This document shows, one piece after another, positions 22,276 through 34,261 of a DNA stretch of 64,000 nt. Made by a program: the position numbers and the translations under genes. Source of the stretch: Abelmoschus esculentus. Its lineage: Eukaryota > Streptophyta > Magnoliopsida > Malvales > Malvaceae. Location: assembly GCA_035048815.1 (NCBI GenBank), contig JAUCBN010000042.1, positions 10,695,501 to 10,759,500 of the forward strand. The letters are read 5' to 3'. The notes below the pieces were generated by a model. It did not search any database, was not told where the DNA came from, and saw only the letters and a list, made by a program, of their open reading frames with translations. How positions within the stretch are numbered: position 1 is the first letter of the stretch; the number at the start of each line of letters is the position of its first letter.

Positions 22276-24260
22276 TAGAAGGAAAAGAGGAGAGGATGGG
22301 CGGCAAGTAGAAAAAAGTATGGGAAAGAATAAAGTATGAAGAGAGCTAATGGTCTTATATAGAGGTGAAGAGTAAGGTAAAAGAGTTTTATCAAGATTAA
22401 AAAAGAGAATAAGAGTTTGAAAAGGAATAGAATATCTTATAAGGAAGAGATGAAATAGCTGGAAAGATAAGGCCAAAAAACTATTAAAAATAATAGGAAA
22501 GGTTGAAAAGGAATAAATATTGTATTTAAAAAAAGAAAAGAGAATTTGAGAAGGAGTATAAATTATATTCCTAATGGAATAAAATAAGAGTCCATAAAGA
22601 ACGACATCAGAGTATGGCAGGATTGTGAAGATTATTAGAATAAAAATAATAGATGGCATAAAAGTCTGATTAACAGACCAATGCCTAGGCAAAACACCAT
22701 GAGAGGTGTTGGTATGAACCTTATAAAAGGTTGGTAAACGAAAGTGATCACAACGTAACATTGATATTACTAATAATATTGACATTAGTAGCAGCACAAA
22801 GAACAAAAACAGTAAAGAAAATATAAAGAATACAAAAACAAACAATAAGGCAAGTGAAGAAGGATGACAAAAGGTAGTATAACAACTTACAAATCGATGA
22901 ATCATAGGCACTGTATATCGAAACCATGAAGATAATAGTCGAAAATATGTGAGTAAAAGAGACACCATCAAGAAAATATCGAGCCTATCTCGGTAAAAAA
23001 GGCCCTTAAGGGCGATACGACGCCGTATTGGATTTGAGACCGCCCCAATAACGTAAGCAGCAGAAGCCGCATGCACGTACGGTGCATGAGCTTCAAGTAG
23101 CTGCGTACCTCGTCCCTGCCGGTCCTCCCGATCAGCAAGTACCCAGAGGGTAGCAAAACTTGCCATCACGAACGGCCACTGGAGACAGAGCCACCGATGG
23201 CCAAGACAAACTCTCCAAAGCCATAGCCACGAGAGAGGAAGAGCAACGTACGTGGCCGGGACAAGGTCGCAAAACGTTCGGCCACCATTAGTAGCAGTAC
23301 GATAAACGAAAGAGACGCATTGAGGACAACCCTCACAGACGCGGCCAAGATCATCAACAGAAGCCAGACGCGGCCATGGTCGAAAAACGTGAGGCAACAA
23401 CAAAACCAGACCGGCGATGGAGAGGAAACAAAGCCACCATTACCGTCGGATCGCAGCCTGCAACACCCAGGAGTTCGATCTAAACCAAAGCAGAAAGGAG
23501 AACCACTGATCCCGACATCAGAAGAGTCTCTCGTCGAGATAAAGCAACAGCGAAAACCGTAAGGAGATCCGCCGTTCCCGGCGTTGGTAGATGCCCTCAT
23601 CAGGACTGATCATCGGACGGCGAAAAGGAACATGACAATCCCAAGGAGGAACCAGACGCGGCCAAGAACGCAAAACAGAAAGCAACAACCGAAATAGGCC
23701 GATGATCGCAACCTGCAAAGCCACGAAAACGATCAAGGGGGGCAAGAAGATCGACCGAAACCAAAACATTAAAGGGAACCGCCGTTTCCAGCGTTGGTAG
23801 GTTCCTTCATCAAGATTGATCAACGGTTGGCGAAAAAGAACATGATGAGCCCATCGAGAGGCCAGACGCGTCCAAGAACTCAAAACGGAAGGCAACAACG
23901 ACAACCGTCCGGTGATGGAGAAGAAACAGATCCACCATAGCCGTCGGAATGCAACCTGCAAGGCCACGAGAATGATCAAGGAAAGCAAGAGGATCGATCG
24001 AATCCAAAACGTTAAAGGGATCCGCCGTTCCCGGCGTTGGTTAAATCCCTCGTCGAGGGTGGTAGGCGAACGACTAAGACGGATCCCTCCTCCCTAGGGG
24101 CGGGCGGCGGTCAACGAGCCAAGGTAACGCCGGAGGACGTTGGCAGAAAAACCTCCAAGGCGGCGGAGGATAAGGAAGAAGAAGAGAGGAGAACGTATGG
24201 AGAGAGGAAAAGAGAGGAGAGGAGAGGAGGAATCCATACATCGGGTTTTTATTTTGTTGG
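22276..24260 (-). promoter_or_regulatory. LINE 5' UTR, monomer-containing presumed promoter region
   Basis: About 2 kb upstream of ORF1. The distal part (23365-24260) is GC-richer and built of imperfect tandem units: CCGCCGTT(T/C)CC(A/C)GCGTTGGT recurs at 23569, 23779 and 24022, and CCAGACGCG(G/T)CCA recurs at 23365, 23650 and 23862. The proximal part (22276-22960) is AT-rich. LINE promoters are internal and in several lineages lie in 5' tandem monomers, so the distal part is the likely promoter. Long frames here on both strands have no motif and look accidental. Confidence 0.6.
23365..24260 (-). repeat. Imperfect 210-285-bp tandem monomers in LINE 5' UTR
   Basis: Three to four diverged units. 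The shared modules occur in constant order: GGC(A/C)ACAACGAC-like, GAC(C/G)GG(T/C)GATGG, GTCGGA(A/T)(T/C)GCA, CC(A/T)GCAAGGCC, and TTAAAGGGA(A/T)CCGCCGTT on the plus strand. Spacing of the GCCGTT module is 210 and 243 bp. Confidence 0.75.
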
Positions 24261-24277
24261 GATTCCGTTCGAATTTT
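24261..24277. other. LINE target-site duplication, right copy
   Basis: Exact repeat of 16314-16330. The satellite monomer continues from here (AACCAGGTAAAAAGC). Confidence 0.95.
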
Positions 24278-27200
24278 AACCAGGTAAAAAGCTAAAAATT
24301 TGCGATTAATCTGTATAATTTTGTTCAAAAGCCTATAATTAATTATTTGAACTCATAAAATTTAATTTAATAACATTTGGTTATCGTTTTGATGCGATTA
24401 ATACGAGCGTGCCTAAATATGCTCTATAGAGAATCCGTTCGAATTTTAAACGACTAAAAACCTTAAAATTTGAGATTAATCTGTATAATTTTGTTCAAAA
24501 GCCCATAATTAAATATTTAAACTCAAAATTTTGATTTAATAACATTTGGTTGACGTTTTGTTGGGATTAAAACGTGCATGTCTAAATAGGCTTTATGGAG
24601 ATTCTGTTCTAATTTTAACCGAGTAAAATTCTGAAAATCAAAGATTAATCTGTATAATTTTGTTCAAAAGCTAATAATTAAATATTTGAAATCATAAAAT
24701 TTGATTTTAATAAAATTTGGTTGTCGTTTTGATGCGATTAAAACGTGCATGTCTAAATGGGCTTTATAAAGATTCCATTCGAATTTTAACCGAGTAAAAA
24801 GTTGAAAATTTGAGATTAATCTATATAATTTTTTTCAAAAGCCTATAATTAACTATTTGAACTCATAAAAGTTAATTTAATAACATTTGGTTGTCGTTTT
24901 GATGCGATTAATACGAGCATGTCTAAATGTGCTCTATAGAGAATTCGTTCGAATTTTAACCGAGTAAAAACCTTAAAATTTGAGATTAATCTGTATAATT
25001 TTGTTCAAAAGACCATAATTAAATATTTAAACTCATAAAATTTGATTTAATAACATTTGGTTGTCGTTTTGTTGGGATTAAAACGTGCATGTCTAAATGG
25101 GCTTTATAGAGATTTCGTTATAATTATAACAGAGTAAAATTCTGAAAATTTCAGATTAATCTGTATAATTTTGTTCAAAAGCTAATAATTAAATATTTGA
25201 AATCATAAAATTTGATTTTAATAAAATTTGGTTGTCGTTTTGATGCGATTAAAACTTGCATGTCTAAATGGGCTTTATAGAGATTCCGTCGAATTTTAAC
25301 CGTGTAAAAAGTTGAAAATTTGAGATTAATCTGTATAATTTTGTTCAAAAGCCTATAATTAATTATTTGAACACATAAAATATAATTTAATAACATTTGG
25401 TTATTGTTTTGATGCAATTAATACGAGCGTGTCTAAATATGCTCTATAGAGAATCCGTTCGAATTTTAACCAAGTAAAAACCTTAAAATTTGAGATTAAT
25501 CTGTATAATTTTGTTCAAAAGCCCATAATTAAATATTTAAAGTCAAAAATTTTGATTTAATAACATTTGGTTGATGTTTTGTTGGGATTAAAACGTGCAT
25601 GTCTAGATGGGATTTATAGAGATTCCGTTCTAATTTTAACCGAGTAAAATTCTGAAAATTTCGGATTAATATGTATAATTTTGTTCAAAATCTAATAATT
25701 AAATATTTGAAATCATAAAATTTTATTTTAATAAAATTTGGTTGTCGTTTTGATGCGATTAAAACGTGCATGTCTAAATGGGCTTTATAAAGATTCTGTT
25801 TGAATTTTAACCGAGTAAAAAGTTGAAAATTTGAGATTAATCTGTATAATTTTGTTCAAAAGCCTATAATTAACTATTTGAACCCATAAAATTTAATTTA
25901 ATAACATTTGGTTGACGTTTTGATGCGATTAATACGAGCGTGTCAAAATATGCTCTATAGAGAATCCGTTCGAATTTTAACCGAGTAAAAACCTTAAAAT
26001 TTGAGATTAATCTGTATAATTTTGTTCAAAAGCCCATAATTAAATATTTAAACTCAAAAAATTTGATTTAATAACATTTGGTTGGCGTTTTGTTGGGATT
26101 AAAACGTGCATGACTAAATGGGCTTTATAAAGATTTCGTTCTAATTTTAACCGAGTAAAATTCTGAAAATTTCAGATTAATTTGTATAATTTTGTTCAAA
26201 ATCTAATAATTAAATATTTGAAATTATAAAATTTGATTTTAAAAAAATTTGGTTATCGTTTTGATGCGATTAAAACGTGCATGTCTAAATGGGTTTATAA
26301 AGATTCCGTTCAAATTTTAACCGAGTAAAAAGTTGAAAATTTGAGATTAATCTATATAATTTTTTTCAAAAGCCTATAAATAACTATTTGAACTCATAAA
26401 ATTTAATTTAATAACATTTGGTTGTCGTTTTGATGCGATTAATACGGACATGTCTAAATGTGCTCTATAGAGAATTCGTTCGAATTTTAACCAAGTAAAA
26501 ACCTTAAAATTTGAGGTTAATCTGTATAATTTTGTTCAAAAGCCCATAATTAAATATTTGAACTCATAAAATTTGATTTAATAACATTTGGTTGTCGTTT
26601 TGTTGGGATTAAAACGTGCATGTCTAAATGGGATTTATAGAGATTCCGTTCTAATTATAACCGAGTAAAATTCTGAAAATCTCAGATTAATCTGTATAAT
26701 TTTGTTCAAAAGCTAACAATTAAATATTTGAAATCATAAAATTTGATTTTAATAAAATTTGGTTGTTGTTTTGATGCGATTAAAACGTGCATGTCTAAAT
26801 GGGCTTTATAGAGATTCCGTCGAATTTTAACCGTGTAAAAAGCTGAAAATTTGAGATTAATCTGTATAATTTTGTTCAAAAGCCTATAATTAATTATTTG
26901 AACACATAAAATTTAATTTAATAACATTTGGTTATCGTTTTGATGCGATTAATACGAGCGTGTCTAAATATGCTCTATAGAGAATCCGTTCAAATTTTAA
27001 CCAAGTAAAAACCTTAAAATTTGAGATTAATCTGTATAATTTTGTTCAAAAGCCCATAATTAAAAATTTAAACTCATAAAATTTGATTTAATAACATTTG
27101 GTTGTCGTTTTGTTGGGATTAAAACGTGCATGTCTAGATGGGATTTATAGAGATTCCGTTCTAATTTTAACCGAGTAAAATTCTGAAAATTTCGGATTAA

Positions 27201-30200
27201 TATGTATAATTTTGTTCAAAATCTAATAATTAAATATTTGAAATCATAAAATTTTATTTTAATAAAATTTGGTTGTCGTTTTGATGCGATTAAAACGTGC
27301 ATGTCTAAATGGGCTTTATAAAGATTCTGTTTGAATTTTAACCGAGTAAAAAGTTGAAAATTTGAGATTAATCTGTATAATTTTGTTCAAAAGCCTATAA
27401 TTAACTATTTGAACCCATAAAATTTAATTTAATAACATTTGGTTGACGTTTTGATGCGATTAATACGAGCGTGTCAAAATATGCTCTATAGAGAATCCGT
27501 TCGAATTTTAACCGAGTAAAAACCTTAAAATTTGAGATTAATCTGTATAATTTTGTTCAAAATCCCATAATTAAATATTTAAACTCAAAAAATTTGATTT
27601 AATAACATTTGGTTGGCGTTTTGTTGGGATTAAAACGTGCATGACTAAATGGGCTTTATAAAGATTTCGTTCTAATTTTAACCAGGTAAAAATCTGAAAA
27701 TTTGAGATTAATCTGTATAATTTTGCTTAAAAGCCTATAATTAACTATTTGAAGTCATAAAATTTAATTGAATAACATTTGGTTGTCGTTTTGATGCGAT
27801 TAATAGGGGCATGTCTAAATGTGCTCTATAGAGAATCCGTTCAAATTTTAACCGAGTAAAAACCTTAAAATTTGAGATTAATCTGTATTATTTTGTTCAA
27901 AAGCCCATAATTAAATATTTCAACTCATAAAATTTGATTTAATAACATTTGGTTGTCGTTTTGTTGGGATTAAAACGTGCATGTCTAAATGGGCTTTATA
28001 GAGATTCCGTTCTAATTTTGACCGAGTAAAATTCTAAAATTTTCAGATTAATCTGTATAATTTTGTTCAAAAGCTAATAATTAAATATTTGAAATCATAA
28101 ATTTTGATTTTAATAAAATTTGGTTGTCGTTTTGATGCGATTAAAACGTGCATGTCTAAATGGGCTTTATAGAGATTCCGTTCTAATTTTAACCGAGTAA
28201 AATTCTGAAAATTTTAGATTAATCTGTAAAAATTTGTTCAAAAGCTAATAATTAAATATTTGAAATCATAAAATTTAATTTTAATAAAATTCGGTTGTCG
28301 TTTTGATGCGATTAAAACGTGCATGTCTAAATGGGCTTTATAGAGATTCCGTTCGAATTTTAACCGAGTAAAAATCCGAAAATTTGAGATTAATCTGTAA
28401 AATTTTGTTCAAAAGCCCATAATTAAATATTTGAAATCATAAAATTTGATTTAATAACATTTGGTTGTCGTTTTGTTGGGATTAAAACGTGCATGTCTAA
28501 ATGGGCTTTATAGAGATTCTGTTCTAATTTTAATCGAGTAAAATTCTAAAAATATCAGGATTAATCTGTATAATTTTGTTGAAAAGCTAATAATTAAATA
28601 TTTGAAATCATAAAATTTAATTTTAATGAAATTTGGTTGTCGTTTTGATGCGATTAAAACGTGCATGTCTAAATGGGCTTTATAGAGATTCCGTTCGAAT
28701 TTTAACCGAGTAAAAATCTGAAAATTTGAGATTAATCTGTATAATTTTGTTCAAAAGCCTATAATTAACTATTTGAACTCATAAAATTTAATTTAATAAC
28801 ATTTGGTTGTCGTTTTGGTGCGATTAATACGAGCATGTCTAAATGTGCTCTATAGAGAATCCGTTCGAATTTTAACCGAGTAAACACCTTAAAATTTGAG
28901 ATTAATCTGTATAATTTTGTTCAAAAGCCCGTAATTAAATATTTAAACTCATAAAATTTGATTTAATAACATTTGGTTGTTGTTTTGTTGGGATTAAAAC
29001 GTGCATGTCGAAATGGGCTTTATATAGATTCCGTTCTATTTTTAAACGAGTAAAATTCTGAAAATTTCAGATTAATCTGTATAATTTTGTTCAAAAGCTA
29101 ATAATTAAATATTTGAAATCATAAAATTTAATTTTAATGAAATTTGGTTGTTGTTTTAATGCGATTAAAACGTGCATGTCTAAATGGGCTTTATAGAGAT
29201 TCCGTTCGAATTTTAACCGAGTAAAAAGATGAAAATTTGAGATTAATCTGTATAATTTTGTTCAAAATCCTATAATTAACTATTTGAACTCATAAAATTT
29301 AATTTAATAATATTTGGTTGTCGTTTTGATGCGATTAATACGAGCATATCTAAATGTGCTCTATAGTGAATCCGTTCGAATTTTAACTGTGTAAAAACCT
29401 TAAAATTTGAGATTAATCTATATAATTTTGTTCAAAAGCCCATAATTAAATATTTAAACTCATAAAATTTGATTTAATAACATTTGGTTGTCGTTTTGTT
29501 GGGATTAAAACGTGCATGTCTAAATGGGCTTTATAGAGATTCTATTCAAATTTTAACCGAGTAAAAAGCTGAAAATTTGGGATTAATCTGTATAATTTTG
29601 TTCAAAAGCCTATAATTAATTATTTGAACTCATAAAATTTAATTTAATAACCTTTGGTTGTCGTTTTGATGCGAATAATAGGGGCATGTCTAAATGTGCT
29701 CTATAGAGAATCCGTTCGAATTTTAACCGAGTAAAAACCTTAAAATTTGAGATTAATCTGTATAATTTTGTTCAAAAGCTCATAATTAAATATTTAAACA
29801 CATAAAATTTGATTTAATAACATTTGGTTGTCGTTTTGTTGGGATTAAAACGTGCATGTCTAAATGGGCTTTATAGAGATTCCGTTCTAATTTTAACCGA
29901 GTAAAATTCTGAAAATTTCAGATTAATCTGTAAAATTTTGTTCAAAAGCTAATAATTAAATATTTGAAATCATAAAATTTAATTTTAATGAAATTTGGTT
30001 GTCCTTTTGATGCGATTAAAACGTGCATGTCTAAATGGGGTTTATAGAGATTCCGTTCGAATTTTAACCGAGTAAAAAGCTGAAAATTTGAGATTAATCT
30101 GTATAATTTTGTTCAAAATCGTATAATTAACTATTTGAACTCATAAAATTTAATTTAATAACATTTGGTTGTCGTTTTGATGCGAATAATAGGGGCATGT

Positions 30201-33200
30201 CTAAATGTGCTCTATAGAGAATCCGTTCGAATTTTAAACGACTAAAAACCTTAAAATTTGAGATTAATCTGTATAATTTTGTTCAAAATCCCACAATTAA
30301 ATATCTAAACACATAAAATTTGATTTAATAACATTTGGTTGTCGTTTTGATGCGATTAAAACGTGCATATCTAAATAGGCTTTATAGAGATTCCGTTCTA
30401 ATTTTAACCGAGTGAAATTCTGAAAATTTTAGATTAATCTGTAAAATTTTGTTCAAAAGCCCATAATTAAATATTTGAAATCATAAAATTTGATTTAATA
30501 ACATTTTGTTGTCGTTTTGTTGGGATTAAAACGTGCATTTCTAAATGGGCTTTATAGAGATTCTGTTCTAATTTTAATCGAGTAAAATTCTGAAAATTTC
30601 AGATTAATCTGTATAATTTTGTTGAAAAGCTAATAATTAAATATTTGAAATCAAAAAAATTTATTTTAATAAAATTTGGTTGTCGTTTTGATGCGATTAA
30701 AACGTGCATGTCTAAATGGGCTTTATAGAGATTCCGTTCGAATTTTAACCGAGTAAAAATCTGAAAATTTGAGATTAATCTGTATAATTTTGTTCAAAAG
30801 CCTATAATTAACTATTTGAACTCATAAAATTTAATTTAATAACATTTGGTTGTCGTTTTGATGCGATTAATACGAGCATGTCTAAATGTGCTCTATAGAG
30901 AATCCGTTCGAATTTTAACCGAGTAAAAACCTTAAAATTTGAGATTAATCTGTATAATTTTGTTCAAAAGCCCGTAATTAAATATTTAAACTCATAAAAT
31001 TTGATTTAATAACATTTGGTTGTCGTTTTGTTGGGATTAAAACGTGCATGTATAAATGGGGTTTATAGAGATTCCGTTCTAATTTTAACCGAGTAAAATT
31101 CTGAAAATTTCAGATTAATCTGTAAAATTTTGTTCAAAAGCTAATAATTAAATATTTGAAATCATAAAATTTAATTTTAATGAAATTTGGTTGTCCTTTT
31201 CATACGATTAAAACGTGCATGTCTAAATGGGGTTTATAGAGATTCCGTTCGAATTTTAACCGAGTAAAAAGCTGAAAATTTGAGATTAATCTGTATAATT
31301 TTGTTCAAAATCGTATAATTAACTATTTGAACTCATAAAATTTAATTTAATAACATTTGGTTGTCTTTTTGATGCGATTAATACGAGCATGTCTAAATGT
31401 GCTCTATAGAGAATCCGTTCGAATTTTAACCGACTAAAAACCTTAAAATTTCAGATTAATCTGTATAATTTTGTTCAAAAGCCCGTAATTAAATATTTAA
31501 ACTCATAAAATTTAATTTAATAACATTTGGTTGCCGTTTTGTTGGGATTAAAACGTGCATGTCTAAATGGGCTTTATAGAGATTCCGTTCTAATTTTAAC
31601 TGAGTAAAAATCTGAAAATTTGAGATTAATCTGTATAATTTTGTTCAAAAGCTAATAATTAAATATTTGAAATCATAAAATTTGATTTTAATAAAATTTG
31701 GTTGTCGTTTTGATGCGATTAAAACGTGCAAATCTAAATGGGCTTTATAGAGATTCCGTTCTAATTTTAACCGAGTAAAATTCTGAAAATTTTAGATTAA
31801 TCTGTAAAATTTTGTTCAAAAGCCCATAATTAAATATTTGAAATCATAAAATTTGATTTAATAACTTTTTGTTATCGTTTTGTTGGGATTAAAACGTGCA
31901 TTTCTAAATGGGCTTTATAGAGATTCTGTTCTAATTTTAATCGAGTAAAATTCTGAAAATTTCAGATTAATCTGTATAATTTTGTTCAAAAGCTAATAAT
32001 TAAATATTTGAAATCAAAAAAATTTATTTTAATAAAATTTGGTTGTCGTTTTGATGCGATTAAAACGTGCATGTCTAAATGGGCTTGATAGAGATTCCGT
32101 TCGAATTTTAACCGAGTAAAAATTTGAAAATTTGAGATTAATCTGTATAATTTTGTTCAAAAGCCTATAATTAACTATTTGAACTCATAAAATTTAATTT
32201 AATAACATTTGGTTGTCGTTTTGATGCGATTAATACGAGCATGTGTAAATGTGCTCTATAGAGAATCCGTTCGAATTTTAACCGAGTAAAAACCTTAAAA
32301 TTTTAGATTAATCTGTATAATTTTGTTCAAAAGCCCGTAATTAAATATTTAAACTCATAAAATTTGATTTAATAACATTTGGTTGTCGTTTTGTTGGGAT
32401 TAAAACGTGCATGTCTGAATGGGCTTTATATAGATTCCGTTCTATTTTTAACCGAGTAAAATTCTGAAAATTTCAGATTAATCTGTATAATTTTGTTCAA
32501 AAGCTAATAATTAAATATTTGAAATCATAAAATTTGATTTTAATAAAATTTGGTTGTTGTTTTGATGCGGTCAAAACGTGCATGTCTAAATGGGCTTTAT
32601 AGATATTCCGTTCAAATTTTAACCAAATAAAAATCTGAAAATTTGAGATTAATCTGTATAATTTTGCTTAAAAGCCTATAATTAATTATTTGAACTCATA
32701 AAATTTAATTTAATAACCTTTGGTTGTCGTTTTGATGCGAATAATAGGGGCATGTCTAAATGTGCTCTATAGAGAATCCGTTCGAATTTTAAACGACTAA
32801 AAACCTTAAAATTTGAGATTAATCTGTATAATTTTGTTCAAAATCCCACAATTAAATATCTAAACACATAAAATTTGATTTAATAACATTTGGTTGTCGT
32901 TTTGTTGGGATTAAAACGTGCATGTCTAAATGGGCTTTATAGAGATTCCGTTCTAATTTTAACCGAGTAAAATTCTGAAAATTTCAGATTAATCTGTAAA
33001 ATTTTATTCAAAAGCTAATAATTAAATATTTGAAATCATAAAATTTGATTTTAATGAAATTTGGTTGTCCTTTTGATGCGATTAAAACGTGCATGTGTAA
33101 ATGGGGTTTATAGAGATTCCATTCGAATTTTAACCGAGTAAAAAGCTGAAAATTTGAGATTAATCTGTATAATTTTGTTCAAAACCGTATAATTAACTAT

Positions 33201-34261
33201 TTGAACTCATAAAATTTAATTTAATAACATTTGGTTGTCGTTTTGATGCGATTAATACTAGCATGTCTAAATGTGCTCTATAGAGAATCCGTTCGAATTT
33301 TAACCGAGTAAAAACCTTAAAATTTGAGATTAATCTGTATAATTTTGTTCAAAAGCCCATAATTAAAAATTTAAACTCATAAAATTTGATTTAATAACAT
33401 TTGGTTGTCGTTTTGTTGGGATTAAAACGTGCATGTCTAAATGGGCTTTATAGAGATTCCGTTCTAATTTTAACTGAGTAAAATTCTGAAAATTTTAGAT
33501 TAATCTGTATAATTTTGTTCAAAAGCTAAAGATTAAATATTTGAAATCATAAAATTTGATTTTAATAAAATTTGGTTGTTGTTTTGATGCGATCAAAACG
33601 TGTATGTCTAAATGGGTTTTATAGAGATTCCGTTCAAATTTAACCCAGCAAAATTCTGAAAATTTTAGATTAATCTGCAAAATTTTGTTCAAAAGCCCAT
33701 AATTAAATATTTGAAATCATAAAATTTGATTTAATAACATTTTGTTGTCGTTTTGTTGGGATTAAAACGTGCATTTCTAAATGGACTTTATAGAGATTCT
33801 GTTCTAATTTTAATCGAGTAAAATTCTGAAAATTTCAGATTAATCTGTATAATTTTGTTGAAAAGCTAATAATTAAATATTTGAAATCAAAAAAATTTAT
33901 TTTAATAAAATTTGGTTGTCGTTTTGATGCGATTAAAATGTGCATGTCTAAATGGGCTTTATAGAGATTCCGTTCGAATTTTAACCGAGTAAAAATCTGA
34001 AAATTTGAGATTAATCTGTATAATTTTGTTCAAAAGCCTATAATTAACTATTTGAACTTATAAAATTTCATTTAATAACATTTGGTTGTCGTTTTGATGC
34101 GATTAATACGAGCATGTCTAAATGTGCTCTATAGAGAATCCGTTCGAATTTTAACCGAGTAAAAACCTTAAAATTTCAGATTAATCTGTATAATTTTGTT
34201 CAAAAGCCCGTAATTAAATATTTAAACTCAAAAAATTTGATTTAATAACATTTGGTTGTCG
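24261..34261 (+). repeat. 170-bp satellite array, right arm
   Basis: About 59 further monomers continuing the left arm in the same orientation and register. From 24261 to about 27680 the three monomer types follow in strict order. Rare variants repeat at about 1,530 bp (nine monomers): ATATAATTTTTTTCAAAAG at 24820 and 26350, GATTCCGTCGAATTTTAACC at 25284 and 26817, GTGTCAAAATATGCTC at 25940 and 27472. From about 27680 the order breaks down: hybrid monomers, runs of the same type (28008-28340), and blocks repeating at about 8 and 11 monomers (variant GTGCATTTCTAAATGG near 30530, 31900 and 33770). It ends mid-monomer at TTGGTTGTCG, directly against a truncated LTR. Confidence 0.95.

Larger units (their letters stand above)
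16331..24260 (-). mobile_element. Near-full-length plant L1-type LINE inserted in the satellite
   Basis: A 7.9-kb non-LTR retrotransposon in reverse orientation, with its poly(A) tail at the left (poly-T on the plus strand) and its 5' end at the right. Order on the minus strand: 5' UTR with repeated monomers, ORF1 (DUF4283 and CCHC knuckle), a T-rich 147-codon ORF, ORF2 (endonuclease, reverse transcriptase, zinc-binding region, RNase H), short 3' UTR, poly(A). An exact 17-bp target-site duplication flanks it and the target cut falls at TTTT/AA, the preference of L1-type endonucleases. ORF2 carries only two visible disabling changes, so the insertion is fairly young compared with the other elements here. 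It splits one satellite monomer. Confidence 0.95.

Noticed and set aside
22276..23403. Upstream extension of LINE ORF1 to 817 codons
   Set aside because: The extension is hydrophobic, T-rich and without a domain, and lies in the 5' UTR. The DUF4283 domain starts just after the ATG at 22275.
23166..23988. Frames of 144 and 156 codons on the minus strand in the LINE 5' UTR
   Set aside because: They overlap the monomer repeats and each other, carry no motif, and are probably accidental in GC-richer sequence.
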